A stretch of 64,000 nt of DNA from NCBI GenBank assembly GCA_001630475.1, contig KV419411.1:323894-387893 (forward strand), given 5' to 3'. Positions 55,180 to 64,000 of the stretch are shown piece by piece. The notes below the pieces were generated by a model that saw only the letters and a list, made by a program, of their open reading frames with translations, was not told the DNA's origin and did not search any database. The stretch's first letter is position 1, and the number at the start of each line of letters is the position of its first letter. Source of the DNA: Sistotremastrum niveocremeum HHB9708 (Eukaryota; Basidiomycota; Agaricomycetes; Sistotremastrales; Sistotremastraceae). The translations under genes were made by a program, and so were the position numbers.

Positions 55180-56816
55180 ATGGTCAGTCTCCCATGACCG
55201 TCTCGCGCATTTGACTAACCCTTCACATCGACGCAGGTGTTCGTTAACGAGAAGAAATTTGCATGGTATGTTACGTTCGCTCGACGTGCTCCCATTCACT
55301 CACGAACACCGTTCCATAGCCAAACCTGCATCAAAGGGCACCGATCGTCCTCTTGTTATCATACTGATCGACCTTTATTCGAAATAAAAAAGAAGGGTAT
55401 GGCTCTCATTTCTTTGCATGATCCTTTTGTCAATCTTGGAAGGACGCCCTATCACTCAATGCGAACACTGCCGCGAATTGCGAAAGACTAAACAACTGCA
55501 CATAAAATGCCACTGTGATGGACGAGATGACGGATCTGGAGGCGTCAAGAAAGGTTTGTCTGTCCTCATGGCCGTTGCCGTCCGAGACCACCGACTAACG
55601 ATGTTTCGGAAGGCCAAAAGGGCCCATTCCTTCCGGCATTTCCTCTAGGATTAGGAAGCGACGTCGAAGCCACGCTCTCTCCGTCATCTTTAACCTCCAA
55701 GGACAAGGGTCCGTGCCACGCTACTTCCATTGACTTCGGGATCGTCGTACTGACGTCATCGATCTAGTTGACGACGCGCACTTCGGTATTCGCAGAAGCG
55801 ACGCCGGAGATGTTAGTCGGCCTCCGTACAACAAATCGTCCGCTCCCCCGTCGTACTCCGGTCATATGCCTATGGAATCTCCGTCCCAGGAATATCTTCC
55901 TACGTATCACTCGAATATGTCCAGCAACAACGACTTCAATACCTCTTTCGGCATGCCCCCGCAGCAAATATCCCCCGCCGAATCTACCGCCTCCTTCGAC
56001 TCACAACTTCACACACCTCCTAATCCGAGTCAGTTCCTGGGCAGAAATAATTCCGGATATCCGTTCTCCGGCCAAGTCAACAGCACGCCAGTTTTCGCCG
56101 GGTGGCCCGCTCAGCCCGCGCCCCAATGTATGTCGCTTCAAATGTACAATACTTGCGCTTGCGGCGCGATGTGTTCTCCGGGATACACCATTTGTGTCAC
56201 CTGTATGACCGCGTCTACCTCTCTCCCCCCGAACCTTCGATCGATGAACGACATCATGGACGCTTTCTCCCCATTCTCTCCATCTCAGCGAAACGACACT
56301 GACTACGGATGGGCACAATCCATGGGGTCGAACGGTCGTATCGACGAATACATCAACGACCAAATTCCCAGAGGCTTCGCCGTCAGCGGCGAACGTGAAA
56401 AATCAAGAGACATACCATCCGGTTTCGGAGAAGTCCGCCAATCTTCAACCACTCGCGAACCATCAATACACTTCTCATCGAATGGTAATACCAATGTCCC
56501 TTATCCTCCTCTTTCACAACATTCAACCAGCAACAGCGTCCCACAGCCATCACAACAATCCCACCACTCGATACAAGCATCCAGCAATATCAATACCGCA
56601 TCAGCACCCGCACCAGCCTCGGATACCCATCACCGCATTGGTTTCCGATCGAGCTTGAAACGTCGATTGTTGCCTAAACCTTCGAGTGCTAGTGTCGACT
56701 CTACACTTTTACAGTCGCAACCACTAAAGGTCACTCCATCCCACGACGCTCCTCGTTCCGATCGCAGAGACATATACTCTCTCCCCATTGGCATGCCTCT
56801 TAATCATCGTATTTGA
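55180..56816 (+). CDS. Copper-fist transcription factor
   Basis: Exons 55180-55182, 55237-55265, 55320-55396, 55443-55553, 55613-55708 and 55768-56816 give 454 aa. The first coding exon is the ATG alone; the next begins VFVNEKKFAC, the canonical start of copper-fist domains. The N-terminal domain has the zinc ligands CQTCIKGHRSSSC...H and the basic minor-groove motif KKKGRPITQCEHC, then CHC. It is the DNA-binding module of Ace1/Mac1/Cuf1-type regulators of copper (or iron) genes. A long Ser/Gln/Pro-rich region follows. At about residues 225-245 lies a Cys cluster, CACGAMC...CVTC, a candidate copper-sensing module. Whether it activates under copper excess or starvation cannot be decided from sequence. 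Nuclear location expected. Confidence 0.93.
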
Positions 56817-59481
56817 TATGTATTTCATCTCTCCTTTCATCTTTTGCATCTTTATGTCCTTTCTTCTCTTCACAGTTCTGCCATGTCGATGTATTCACGT
56901 TGCACGCATCTCTTGTGATCGTTCCATTGTCTTCTTCACGCTTGCTGTATCCATTCTATCTATGTGCATCTTTCGCTTTATTTTACACGCTTGCATGTCG
57001 GACTGATACACGCATAAAAGTGTAGAGACTCGTCGTAGTTGAATACCAAATCTTGTCAAAAACAAAAAGAGACGACCAGTCGTAGCTCCAGTCGAGGATA
57101 TACTACTAACGACACACTCATACTCGGAGTAATAGTACGGAGTAATCATCATAGTCATTCTAATAATAGTAAGAGCGTTGGAACTCCGATTACGGATCCA
57201 TCGGTTCATGTCAAACATCACGTGCACCTCGTCACGTCACTCGTCACCATCACTTCGACCACCAACTCAACCTGCGCAATGACCGGATGGATGCAGAGAA
57301 GAGCCTCGGGAGGCCTCAAAAGTCCAAGGGAAGGTTTCGCGAGATCAAATGAGGGCATTGAGGGTCTCGAGCTTGAGGGTTTATGATAGGAAAAATTTTG
57401 GATGGGGATGGGAAGCCTCTGGACAGACCAACCACGGTGCGTAGTGATTTATCTGGCTCAAATTCTATCATTCACAAGGATTTCAAGGTATGGACAACGC
57501 GTCTCTTCCAACCCGTCCCCCTCCCCCCCACCTCCGAACATAACCAAAGTCAGTAACCCAAGATCATACCACCGAGCTCGTCAGGCTGAGCTGCAAATCC
57601 TGGCTCGGCTGTTCGTTTCAAACCCCCTCTGCTCGTACTACCTCCCTCCGATGCTTCTCTTCTTCTTTTACTGTGCGTTTCAAAGGACAGTTGAACATTC
57701 TCTTGAATCTCTTTGTCTGGCGGGTCAGTCGGGGTCATAATGTCTAGTAAATTTTCATAGTCTCTCCTTAGATTCCTTCTATGTTCGCTCGTATATTAGG
57801 TAGAATTTTGACAATGTCATTGCCCTCGGTCATGTACATTAGTGAGAATAAATGGCGTACACTATGAAATGAACTATCGATGAACTATCGACTTGGGGTA
57901 GCCTCCATAGCAGTTGCGCGGGTTCGATATCCCTATTTCCGGAACTCCGGGATCACTCGGACATTCCCGTAAGATTCATCCACGACCATGCCGAAGTGAT
58001 CTGCCGAGTGTGAGTGTGTCGCGAGTCGTTTACCCTCGCTCCAGTCGTTGCCTGATTTTCTGTATCAGGGTCCTGAACTTCTTTGATTCCGCCTCGGCGG
58101 GCTGGGCCGGCTCGGGTAGTTTAGTCGGGTTAGGCTCAGACTGTCGACTGACTCTCACGATGATAGCCATCATATCAAGTCTAATTGACATCGTAGCTTC
58201 CCGACCTTCATGCATGTCCCAGCACCATTGCGTCTTGAGTACGACTGTTCCCGAAAGTTTCCGTGGTGGTTCGAGGAAGAAGTCCTGATTACATTTCGTG
58301 CTTTGCGATATTGTCCGAAATGATGGTGCTGGTAATCCGGAACGAGGAATAGACTGAAGGGAGGAACACGCGGCTTCGTGAGAGAAATCGAGTAGAACCT
58401 CATTGCGAAATCAGATGCAATCACTGGCAATCAGATGTCGTCTTGCTCAGAAAGATATCAATCCGCAGGGAGTAGAGCACATGGACAGCCTAGAAAAGTT
58501 GTGTACTAAATTTCTACGACAGAAACGGGATTTGCACGTTGGTAGCGGCGCTTCCTTGATTGTTTTGTAAGATTTGATGCTCCAACATCGCTTCAATCGG
58601 AAAATGAAGGAAGTCTTTTCCGAAATTTCATGGATAATAGCTTCAAATGCCTGAAGGTACAAGCATGCATTTCCGATAGTACTGGAAACTTCAAGGATAC
58701 TTGCAACTCTCGCGATGTGCGATAAAATCGTAAAAAGACCAGAGACGGTACATCGCATCAATCACAAATATCGTATTCAATCCGTTATCAACAGATACAT
58801 ACCGATGTTGTGAGTAATGTGCATATTGCCTGCATTTTCTCGTGCCAGACTCGGAACGAGGGAAACATGAATCTCTGCAAGATCTCGGAGATAGTAAGCT
58901 TGGATGACATGTCGGACTTTCAATCTTGGTCTCTCTCAACTCTGATCAGTGCTAACGATTAATGAGCCGAATACGTGATTTTCCGAATGTCCTTTCATTA
59001 GAGGGAAGCTAAAGCGATCTGGGAATCTGTATCATGTCATTGACTCCTGCTGAGACGCTCAACAATCCCCTACATCGCTTGTTCAGGAGACAATACTAGG
59101 CCTTGTGTTATTTCGGTTCCGAATTTCTTGAGACAGCGGTTAGCAAAGCAACCTTATGAACGCTAGCGCGGTTGCACAAGGTGTCTATTCATATCATTGT
59201 CTTGCGAATGTCTTCTCAATTCAAAACCGTTCCCAAGCATTAAAATGACGTTATTCCTCCAGTGTTCTTTTACTTGATAAAGCTGGAGGCTTCAGGTAGA
59301 ACGTCCGTCATCTCCATAAAAGGATTCATTGTTCTGTCAAAGACACGATGATCAGGCTAGGAGATGGGCGCTTGGTCCGATAAGATTTAACCTATCTATC
59401 GACAGATCATCGATCAGCTTCCCGGTGGGCATTTGGCGTATATAATCCTTGGATCCGGGGCTTTCGTCGTTCATCCCCATC
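56817..59481. other. 2.7-kb region without a supported gene
   Basis: A CT-rich 3' flank (56820-56990) follows the copper-fist gene. Minus-strand frames 58939-58691, 58761-58447 and 58430-58170 lie in a row and could be a decayed multi-exon gene, but the joins are not convincing. Nothing else is seen. Confidence 0.45.
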
Positions 59482-61212
59482 ATGTCGTCTCAACTTCCTG
59501 TCTCTCCATCCATCGGGGTAACTTCTGGACAACTCCTCGTCGCCAACCCCAAACGCTACGTTTTGACCTTCGTATATCACTCGACCTACAATAACAACCG
59601 TCGCCTGAGGACCATTGGATTCTACAGTACCTATGGTCCACACGCTGTCCATGCCGACATAGGACCTCCTAAACGTCCGTATGCTATTGGCATACCAGCC
59701 TTTGGATCTGGATCGAATGGCAACACGTTTTTCTTGGAACCCGGTATGTTTCAATCGATTCGTAGACTACGCATTTCTAATGTCTGTATCAATCGAGGCA
59801 GGCGAGGATATAATTGAAGTACGCGTGCGCATCAGTAGTGCCGGCTTGGATAGTATACAATATCTGACGACCTTTAGTGAGTATCCGCATAGCTTCAAAC
59901 TGCCAGAGATCTCACACGCTAACTGATCACAGAAAAAGAGTCGCCGGTCTTCGGTGTGGCAAGTTCTGCACCTTTGAGTGTCTTTAAGAACGACGGCCTC
60001 GCCCTTGCTGGATTTAACTACTGGCTGGACTCGGGCAAAATTCTTCGGGGTCTCCAGGTACGTTGAGATGTTCCGATAGCTGACGCAAGTCTCGAAATGA
60101 CTGGCATTTTTTTCAGGCCATTTGGCAAGACTATCATGGCCTAGGGTATAAAACACTCGACGAGATACGCGACGAAATCAGCGGCGCTCTTGATGATATC
60201 AAAGGTCCCTCCGACGAGTTGATCACGTTCGAGGCCTTGTCAGAAATCGATGGCTCCTTATTTGATATGCTTTCTCCCAAAGGCAAATCGTTCGTCGCTG
60301 CACTTGAGAGGCTCCTCTCCATTGCAAACTCTCACACTTCGAGCTCGGATGACGAGTTAGACGAGGTGATTGCTGCGCCGGTGAACGAGCTTCTCGCCAT
60401 CCTGAGCGATATGATTGACAAGAGTGAGACCGCGCTATATGCTCTTCGCGAGGGCCGGAAGCGGTTGGTCATCATCAATGACAAGATTGTAGGATTGGCA
60501 GATCGAGCGATTGATCTGAAGTACGCCATGGATGGAATCATCGAGCGTAGTCGACGAGATATCAACAAGGCCCAGTACAAGATCAACGCTGCCATCGACG
60601 AGAGGTGGGAGAAGAAGACTCGGGAAAAGATAGCTTCATTTGACGATAGTCGACTCACGCCGGCTGATCGGTCCCGTGAATGGTTCAGTAGTCTGTCAGT
60701 ATCTTTTTCTTCCATGGTGTTCCGTTACTCATGTTCCTGAATTTGTCTTCGATAGGTTCACAGGGAAAGACCTCAAGAGTGCACGCGTGGCAAAACAGGC
60801 CGAAGCCATGTGGGCGGACGCTCTTATTTGGTTTAAGCAGAACAGGGGTGAGCAGCTCAAGGAGAGGCACGAGAAAGTAATGAAGGAAGCCACCGATCTT
60901 CGCGGCCCCGTCAAAGACCTCCGAGATCGAGTTAAGGAGGCTCTTTCCAAGACTGACAGCGTCTCTGCGAAGCTGTCTGAGGGCTTAGATGCACTCGGTC
61001 GAGTGAAAGATGCTTTGGACCCTATCAAGAACCGATCCAAGGACGCCGGAATCGCCTTCACCTCTGAGTCTCTCAAGAGGAAGCTCGCTGCTATTGTAGT
61101 CTGTATCGACGAGAACCAAATTGCAGTCGGTCGTTTCCTTGCGCTCCCCAGCGCACCAGACCATGCGCTGCGCCGTTTGGAACTCGAATTTAATGATCTC
61201 GAAGGCATTTGA
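59482..61212 (+). CDS. Coiled-coil protein of unknown function
   Basis: Exons 59482-59743, 59802-59876, 59933-60057, 60117-60694 and 60756-61212 give 498 aa with closing phases. About 150 N-terminal residues are beta-rich (VLTFVYHSTYNNNRRLRTIGFYS, FGVASSAPLSVF). The remainder is almost entirely helical with heptad-like spacing (about residues 175-470), including charged stretches such as RRDINKAQYKINAAIDERWEKK and KDLRDRVKEALSKTDSVSAKL. There is no signal peptide or membrane segment. I do not recognise a family. The layout of a small globular head plus long helices occurs in several unrelated groups, so no function is proposed. A decayed copy of its last ~100 bp lies at 62641-62740. Confidence 0.75.
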
Positions 61213-61536
61213 TAGGGGTATCATCATGTAGTCTCAGTCTTTACTTCTGAGTGTCTTCGGTGTATCAATGTATCATCATGCCCGATGACTGTTGCAGAGA
61301 GGGCAGCGGAGTTATAATGTATGCCGGACGTTGCGCAAGATCGCCCGAGAGAAAGGTTTCATGCCTCAATGACTTTTGAAAAAGTGTGCATTCTACGGCA
61401 TCGTGTCCATTCTTCTCTACTACTAATGTCACCCCTGTCACCTTGCATTTTGATTGACTCTACAAAAGAGGTCGGATTATTGAGCATTAATGGAGGGTGC
61501 CTTTGGCTTGCAGTGAAGTGCTCTCTAGGCGTCGGA

Positions 61537-62137
61537 TTACGGCTCAATAGTGATCGTCGTGTTGAGGAAGCGGACAGAAGTCTCGAGTGACGCCTGACAT
61601 GCCAAGAGTTAGGTGCCGGCGAGAGACGACTGCAGGGAAAACATACGCCAATGACTGATGTGATAGCAGCGTTCAGTGTGTAAGTCGTCACTGTGGTGAT
61701 ATCAAACTTTACGGGGTCGATGAAGACTTCAGTGGAGAAGTTTCCCAGACCCTGTATTGCACCAACGGTCAACGAGAAATGTAAATAAGAGAATGAAATG
61801 TGACGTACGGTCGCTACTTTGCCGATACTAGTAAGATCAATGGCGCTTCCGAAAAAGGCACCGGGTGAAATGGGATCAGGAAGGGGATGAACGGCCCATC
61901 CGATAAGCACAGAGTAGTCAGCCCAATTTTGAATATCTTCATTGATATGTTAGTTACGAATATTCGGAAAAGAGTCAATGGAAGGTGCGCACGACTAGCA
62001 GTGTTGAACGTAATGTTGTAGTTGTCGCCCACCTTGGCGGATTGGCCCGAAGTGGATTGAATAGATAGGATCCGCGCGGATATTGAGCAAGCGAGGACCA
62101 AGAATAGGAAGACAGACTGCATGATTTTGTGGAACAT
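61537..62137 (-). CDS. Small secreted protein, tandem copy A
   Basis: Exons 62137-61996, 61936-61809, 61751-61647 and 61593-61537 give 143 aa. A signal peptide (about residues 1-22, MQSVFLFLVLACSISA core) is followed by a compact beta-type domain: VGDNYNITFNTA, DYSVLIGWAVHP, GNFSTEVFIDP and TSVRFLNTTITIEP. NIT, NFS and NTT are potential N-glycosylation sites. No Cys lies in the mature part, unlike most fungal effectors. Tail to tail with the coiled-coil gene. Copy B at 63010-63674 has the same exon structure. Family not recognised; likely extracellular. Confidence 0.85.
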
Positions 62138-63009
62138 ATCGAACGGATATTGATTCGAGAAAGGGAAGGGAAGGGCTTTTAGAAAGTCCACTATAGAACG
62201 GGCACGACATCATTGAGCTCTTATATATCATCCCAGAATTCTTCGGTCAGCGAAGCTTTGGAGGCGCGGAGAATTTAGTGCAAGGTGGGCACCGTCCGCT
62301 CATCGGCGCCGATGATGACAGCACCCTCGTAAACTGCGGTGCTTCGAGCATAGCTAGGATGAGACCGTTCACGAGTTCGCATTTGATAAGAGGAAGTCCC
62401 ACCGGTGCCGTATTGGCGCTAGCGCTTTCGTCAGCTTCAATAAGAAGTACGCTCCATAGGTTCCGCGACATGCAGATCACTTAAGAGCCATGCGACGCTG
62501 ATGAAACGCTGATATCCATGGTTAATACATCGCTGTAGCCACCGTGCGTCGCCTCTAGTCCTAGAGCAAAGTCGCCGAATGGGACATAATATGCAATGCT
62601 GTCGAGATAGAGTTATTCTGAATGCCAGTGTTCCACAGAGTTGTCTTGTCCTCTGCATCGACGAGTGCCAGAATCCTGTGGGTCGTTTCCTTGTCGCGCC
62701 CGGCGGCACGCCTGGAATTGAATTGATAATAACGTGTTGTAGCACGGTTCTCTTCGTAAGAGTAGGTTGTCTGGGCTTTAGTGTAGGTTGTCTGAGCTTT
62801 AGTGGATTGACTCGGGATCAATGTGCGGCACCCTGCCAGGGAGTGCGGAGTTTCAATGTTTCAGTCGGACGATGCTCGGGTTGGGAAAATCTTTTATTTC
62901 ACAAAAAGTGCGCTGGGAGGGCTCAGATTGAGTTTATTCTATCTACAACCATCACCTGAGCGAGCGTAAGTGAACTACGCATTTTAGTTGCCCTTAGGAA
63001 AGTGTCGAT
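62138..63009. other. Spacer between the duplicated blocks
   Basis: Contains the promoter of copy A (62138-62260), an unassigned stretch 62270-62480 with an open minus-strand frame, and the gene relic listed separately. Confidence 0.45.
62641..62740 (+). pseudogene. Decayed duplicate of the 3' end of the coiled-coil gene
   Basis: The plus strand reads VLCIDECQNPVGRFLVAPGGTPG, matching VVCIDENQIAVGRFLALPSAPD at the end of the coiled-coil protein (about 61098-61163), with a similar DNA match (ATCGACGAG...GGTCGTTTCCTTG). The frame then breaks down. It lies about 270 bp from the stop of secreted-protein copy B; the original lies about 325 bp from copy A. The pair was therefore duplicated as a block. 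Confidence 0.75.
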
Positions 63010-63674
63010 TTATTGAACATTTAGCGCCGGGACTTTAGGCTCGCAGTGAACTGCAGTGTGAGCGCTGGACTGTGGCTCAATAATGATGGTCGTATTGACG
63101 AAGCGAACAGAAGTCTCAAGCGATGCCTATACATGCCAATGTTAGTTATCGGCGGGCCGTCGATTGCAGACTACCTACGCCGACGATGGATGTGACAGCA
63201 GCGGTCAGAATGTACGTCGTCACTGTCGTGATGCTAAACTTGGCGGGGTCGATGAAGACTTCAGTAGAGAAGTTGCCATAGCCCTATGTTCAACCGGAGA
63301 TGGATACAAATATTGAGACGGAATCGACTTGAGACATACGGTGGTCACCTGGCCGATACTAGTGAGGTCGATGGTACTACCGACGAAGGCACCGAGTGAA
63401 ATGGGATCAGGAATCGGATGCGTTGTCCATCCGATAATGACGGAATAATCATTATAATTTTGAATATCTAAAGCGCGGAATAATGCGTCAAGACTCGGAT
63501 ATTAGGTAGAGCCAATGTAAGATGCTCACAATCGAGAGTGTTGAATGTAATGTTGTAATTGTAGCCTACTTTCGCATAGTGGCCGGAGGTTGACTGGACG
63601 GATGCGATGTAGGCGGACGAAGACAAAATCACAGTGAAGAGCAGGATAACGGATTGAATGACTCTGCTATACAT
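63010..63674 (-). CDS. Small secreted protein, tandem copy B (C-terminally extended)
   Basis: Exons 63674-63530, 63467-63340, 63283-63179 and 63126-63010 give 164 aa. Signal peptide at about residues 1-21. The body parallels copy A throughout: VGYNYNITFNT, DYSVIIGWTTHPIPDPIS, DLTSIGQV, NFSTEVFIDPAKF, ASLETSVRFVNTTIIIEP. The second and third exons have exactly the same lengths as in copy A (128 and 105 nt). Copy A stops right after IEP; here the frame reads on for another 20 residues with one Cys. Family not recognised. Confidence 0.85.
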
Positions 63675-63924
63675 GACGGGTAGATATTATTAAAGTCGTC
63701 GATGAGAGATTCGATTGTTGTTGGAAGCTCTTGAGGCATTCTACACGAGACTGATGAGACCTTATATATTGTGAGATGAACTTCACGTACATAGAAGGGA
63801 TGTGCATCTTCATAGGATACACCAGTCGATGTTGCCACCGAAAGAACGCTCACGAAGCACGAAGCTTCGACAAGAGAATTCCGCATGAGACCGCTGACAT
63901 TTTCTCACCAAATAGGGGTAGGGC
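63675..63924. other. Upstream region of secreted-protein copy B
   Basis: Presumed promoter. No other feature is seen. Confidence 0.45.
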
Positions 63925-64000
63925 TAGAGTTCGAAGGTCCAGTCCACGTGACTGCAGGCAACCGAAGGTCGTGGTGGGGTCGTGACTGGACTGCAGTTGC
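63925..64000. mobile_element. Left end of a hAT-like element, same family as E4 (runs off the window)
   Basis: 76 bp, starting TAGAGTTCGAAGGTCC, identical as far as I can read to 24543-24618. The element continues beyond the right edge. Confidence 0.85.

Noticed and set aside
58170-58939. Row of three minus-strand frames resembling a multi-exon gene
   Set aside because: No motif recognised and no consistent splice chain; may be a decayed gene.
1-64000. CRISPR arrays, bacterial operons, rRNA genes
   Set aside because: None seen; intron-rich genes show a eukaryotic nuclear sequence. Clustered short repeats at 19540-25590 are transposon arms, not spaced arrays.

Overview
The window looks like nuclear DNA of a basidiomycete fungus, most likely an agaricomycete. 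Nearly every gene is cut by many introns of about 48-60 bp with GT(A/G)NGT donors. The gene content also fits: a NACHT/WD-repeat NLR, a patatin-NACHT protein, an alpha-kinase with N-terminal zinc ribbons, arrays of F-box-like genes, a copper-fist regulator and an rve-type integrase-like gene. No species can be named from sequence alone. Gene models below were spliced by hand using reading-frame phase and family resemblance. Two runs of N (12502-13076 and 24638-25167) are assembly gaps, and both fall inside repeats.

Layout. 1-5344 is conserved housekeeping: the 5' end of a secreted S9 peptidase gene (minus), a heme oxygenase (plus, divergent from it) and a 16-exon AMP deaminase. 5424-5860 is a decayed relic of an acyl-CoA ligase whose intact relative lies at 31062-33251. 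6740-11864 is a large NLR (NACHT plus beta-propeller). 12388-25596 is a transposon island. It holds a DIRS-order tyrosine-recombinase retrotransposon carrying a 299-bp hAT-like MITE in its reverse transcriptase. Next comes a three-element nest of hAT-like transposons that splits an integrase-like gene. A further element splits an alpha-kinase gene that runs to 27810. 27998-30340 is a patatin-NACHT gene.

31062-34897 carries an acyl-CoA ligase and methylthioribulose-1-phosphate dehydratase (methionine salvage). 35102-41292 holds four tandem paralogous F-box-like genes on the minus strand. Each has the same palindromic motif about 120-135 bp upstream of its ATG. A fifth, unrelated F-box gene follows. 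44020-56816 contains a DUF2235 alpha/beta hydrolase, a two-TM protein, a 45-residue secreted peptide precursor with a Kex2-like site, an S33-like hydrolase and a copper-fist transcription factor. 59482-63674 holds a coiled-coil protein gene and two tandem small secreted protein genes. A decayed copy of the coiled-coil 3' end between the secreted-protein genes shows that a block was duplicated. The window ends inside another copy of the element found at 24543.

The strongest unusual signals are: (i) the nested hAT-like elements, whose two inner members sit in reverse-complementary copies of one 8-bp target (ACCAGGAC / GTCCTGGT) in the outer element; (ii) the shared palindrome upstream of the four F-box paralogs; (iii) exons of 3-12 nt, including a coding exon that is only ATG and a one-codon internal exon; (iv) a tiny Kex2-type peptide precursor; and (v) a patatin domain that appears to have lost both catalytic residues.
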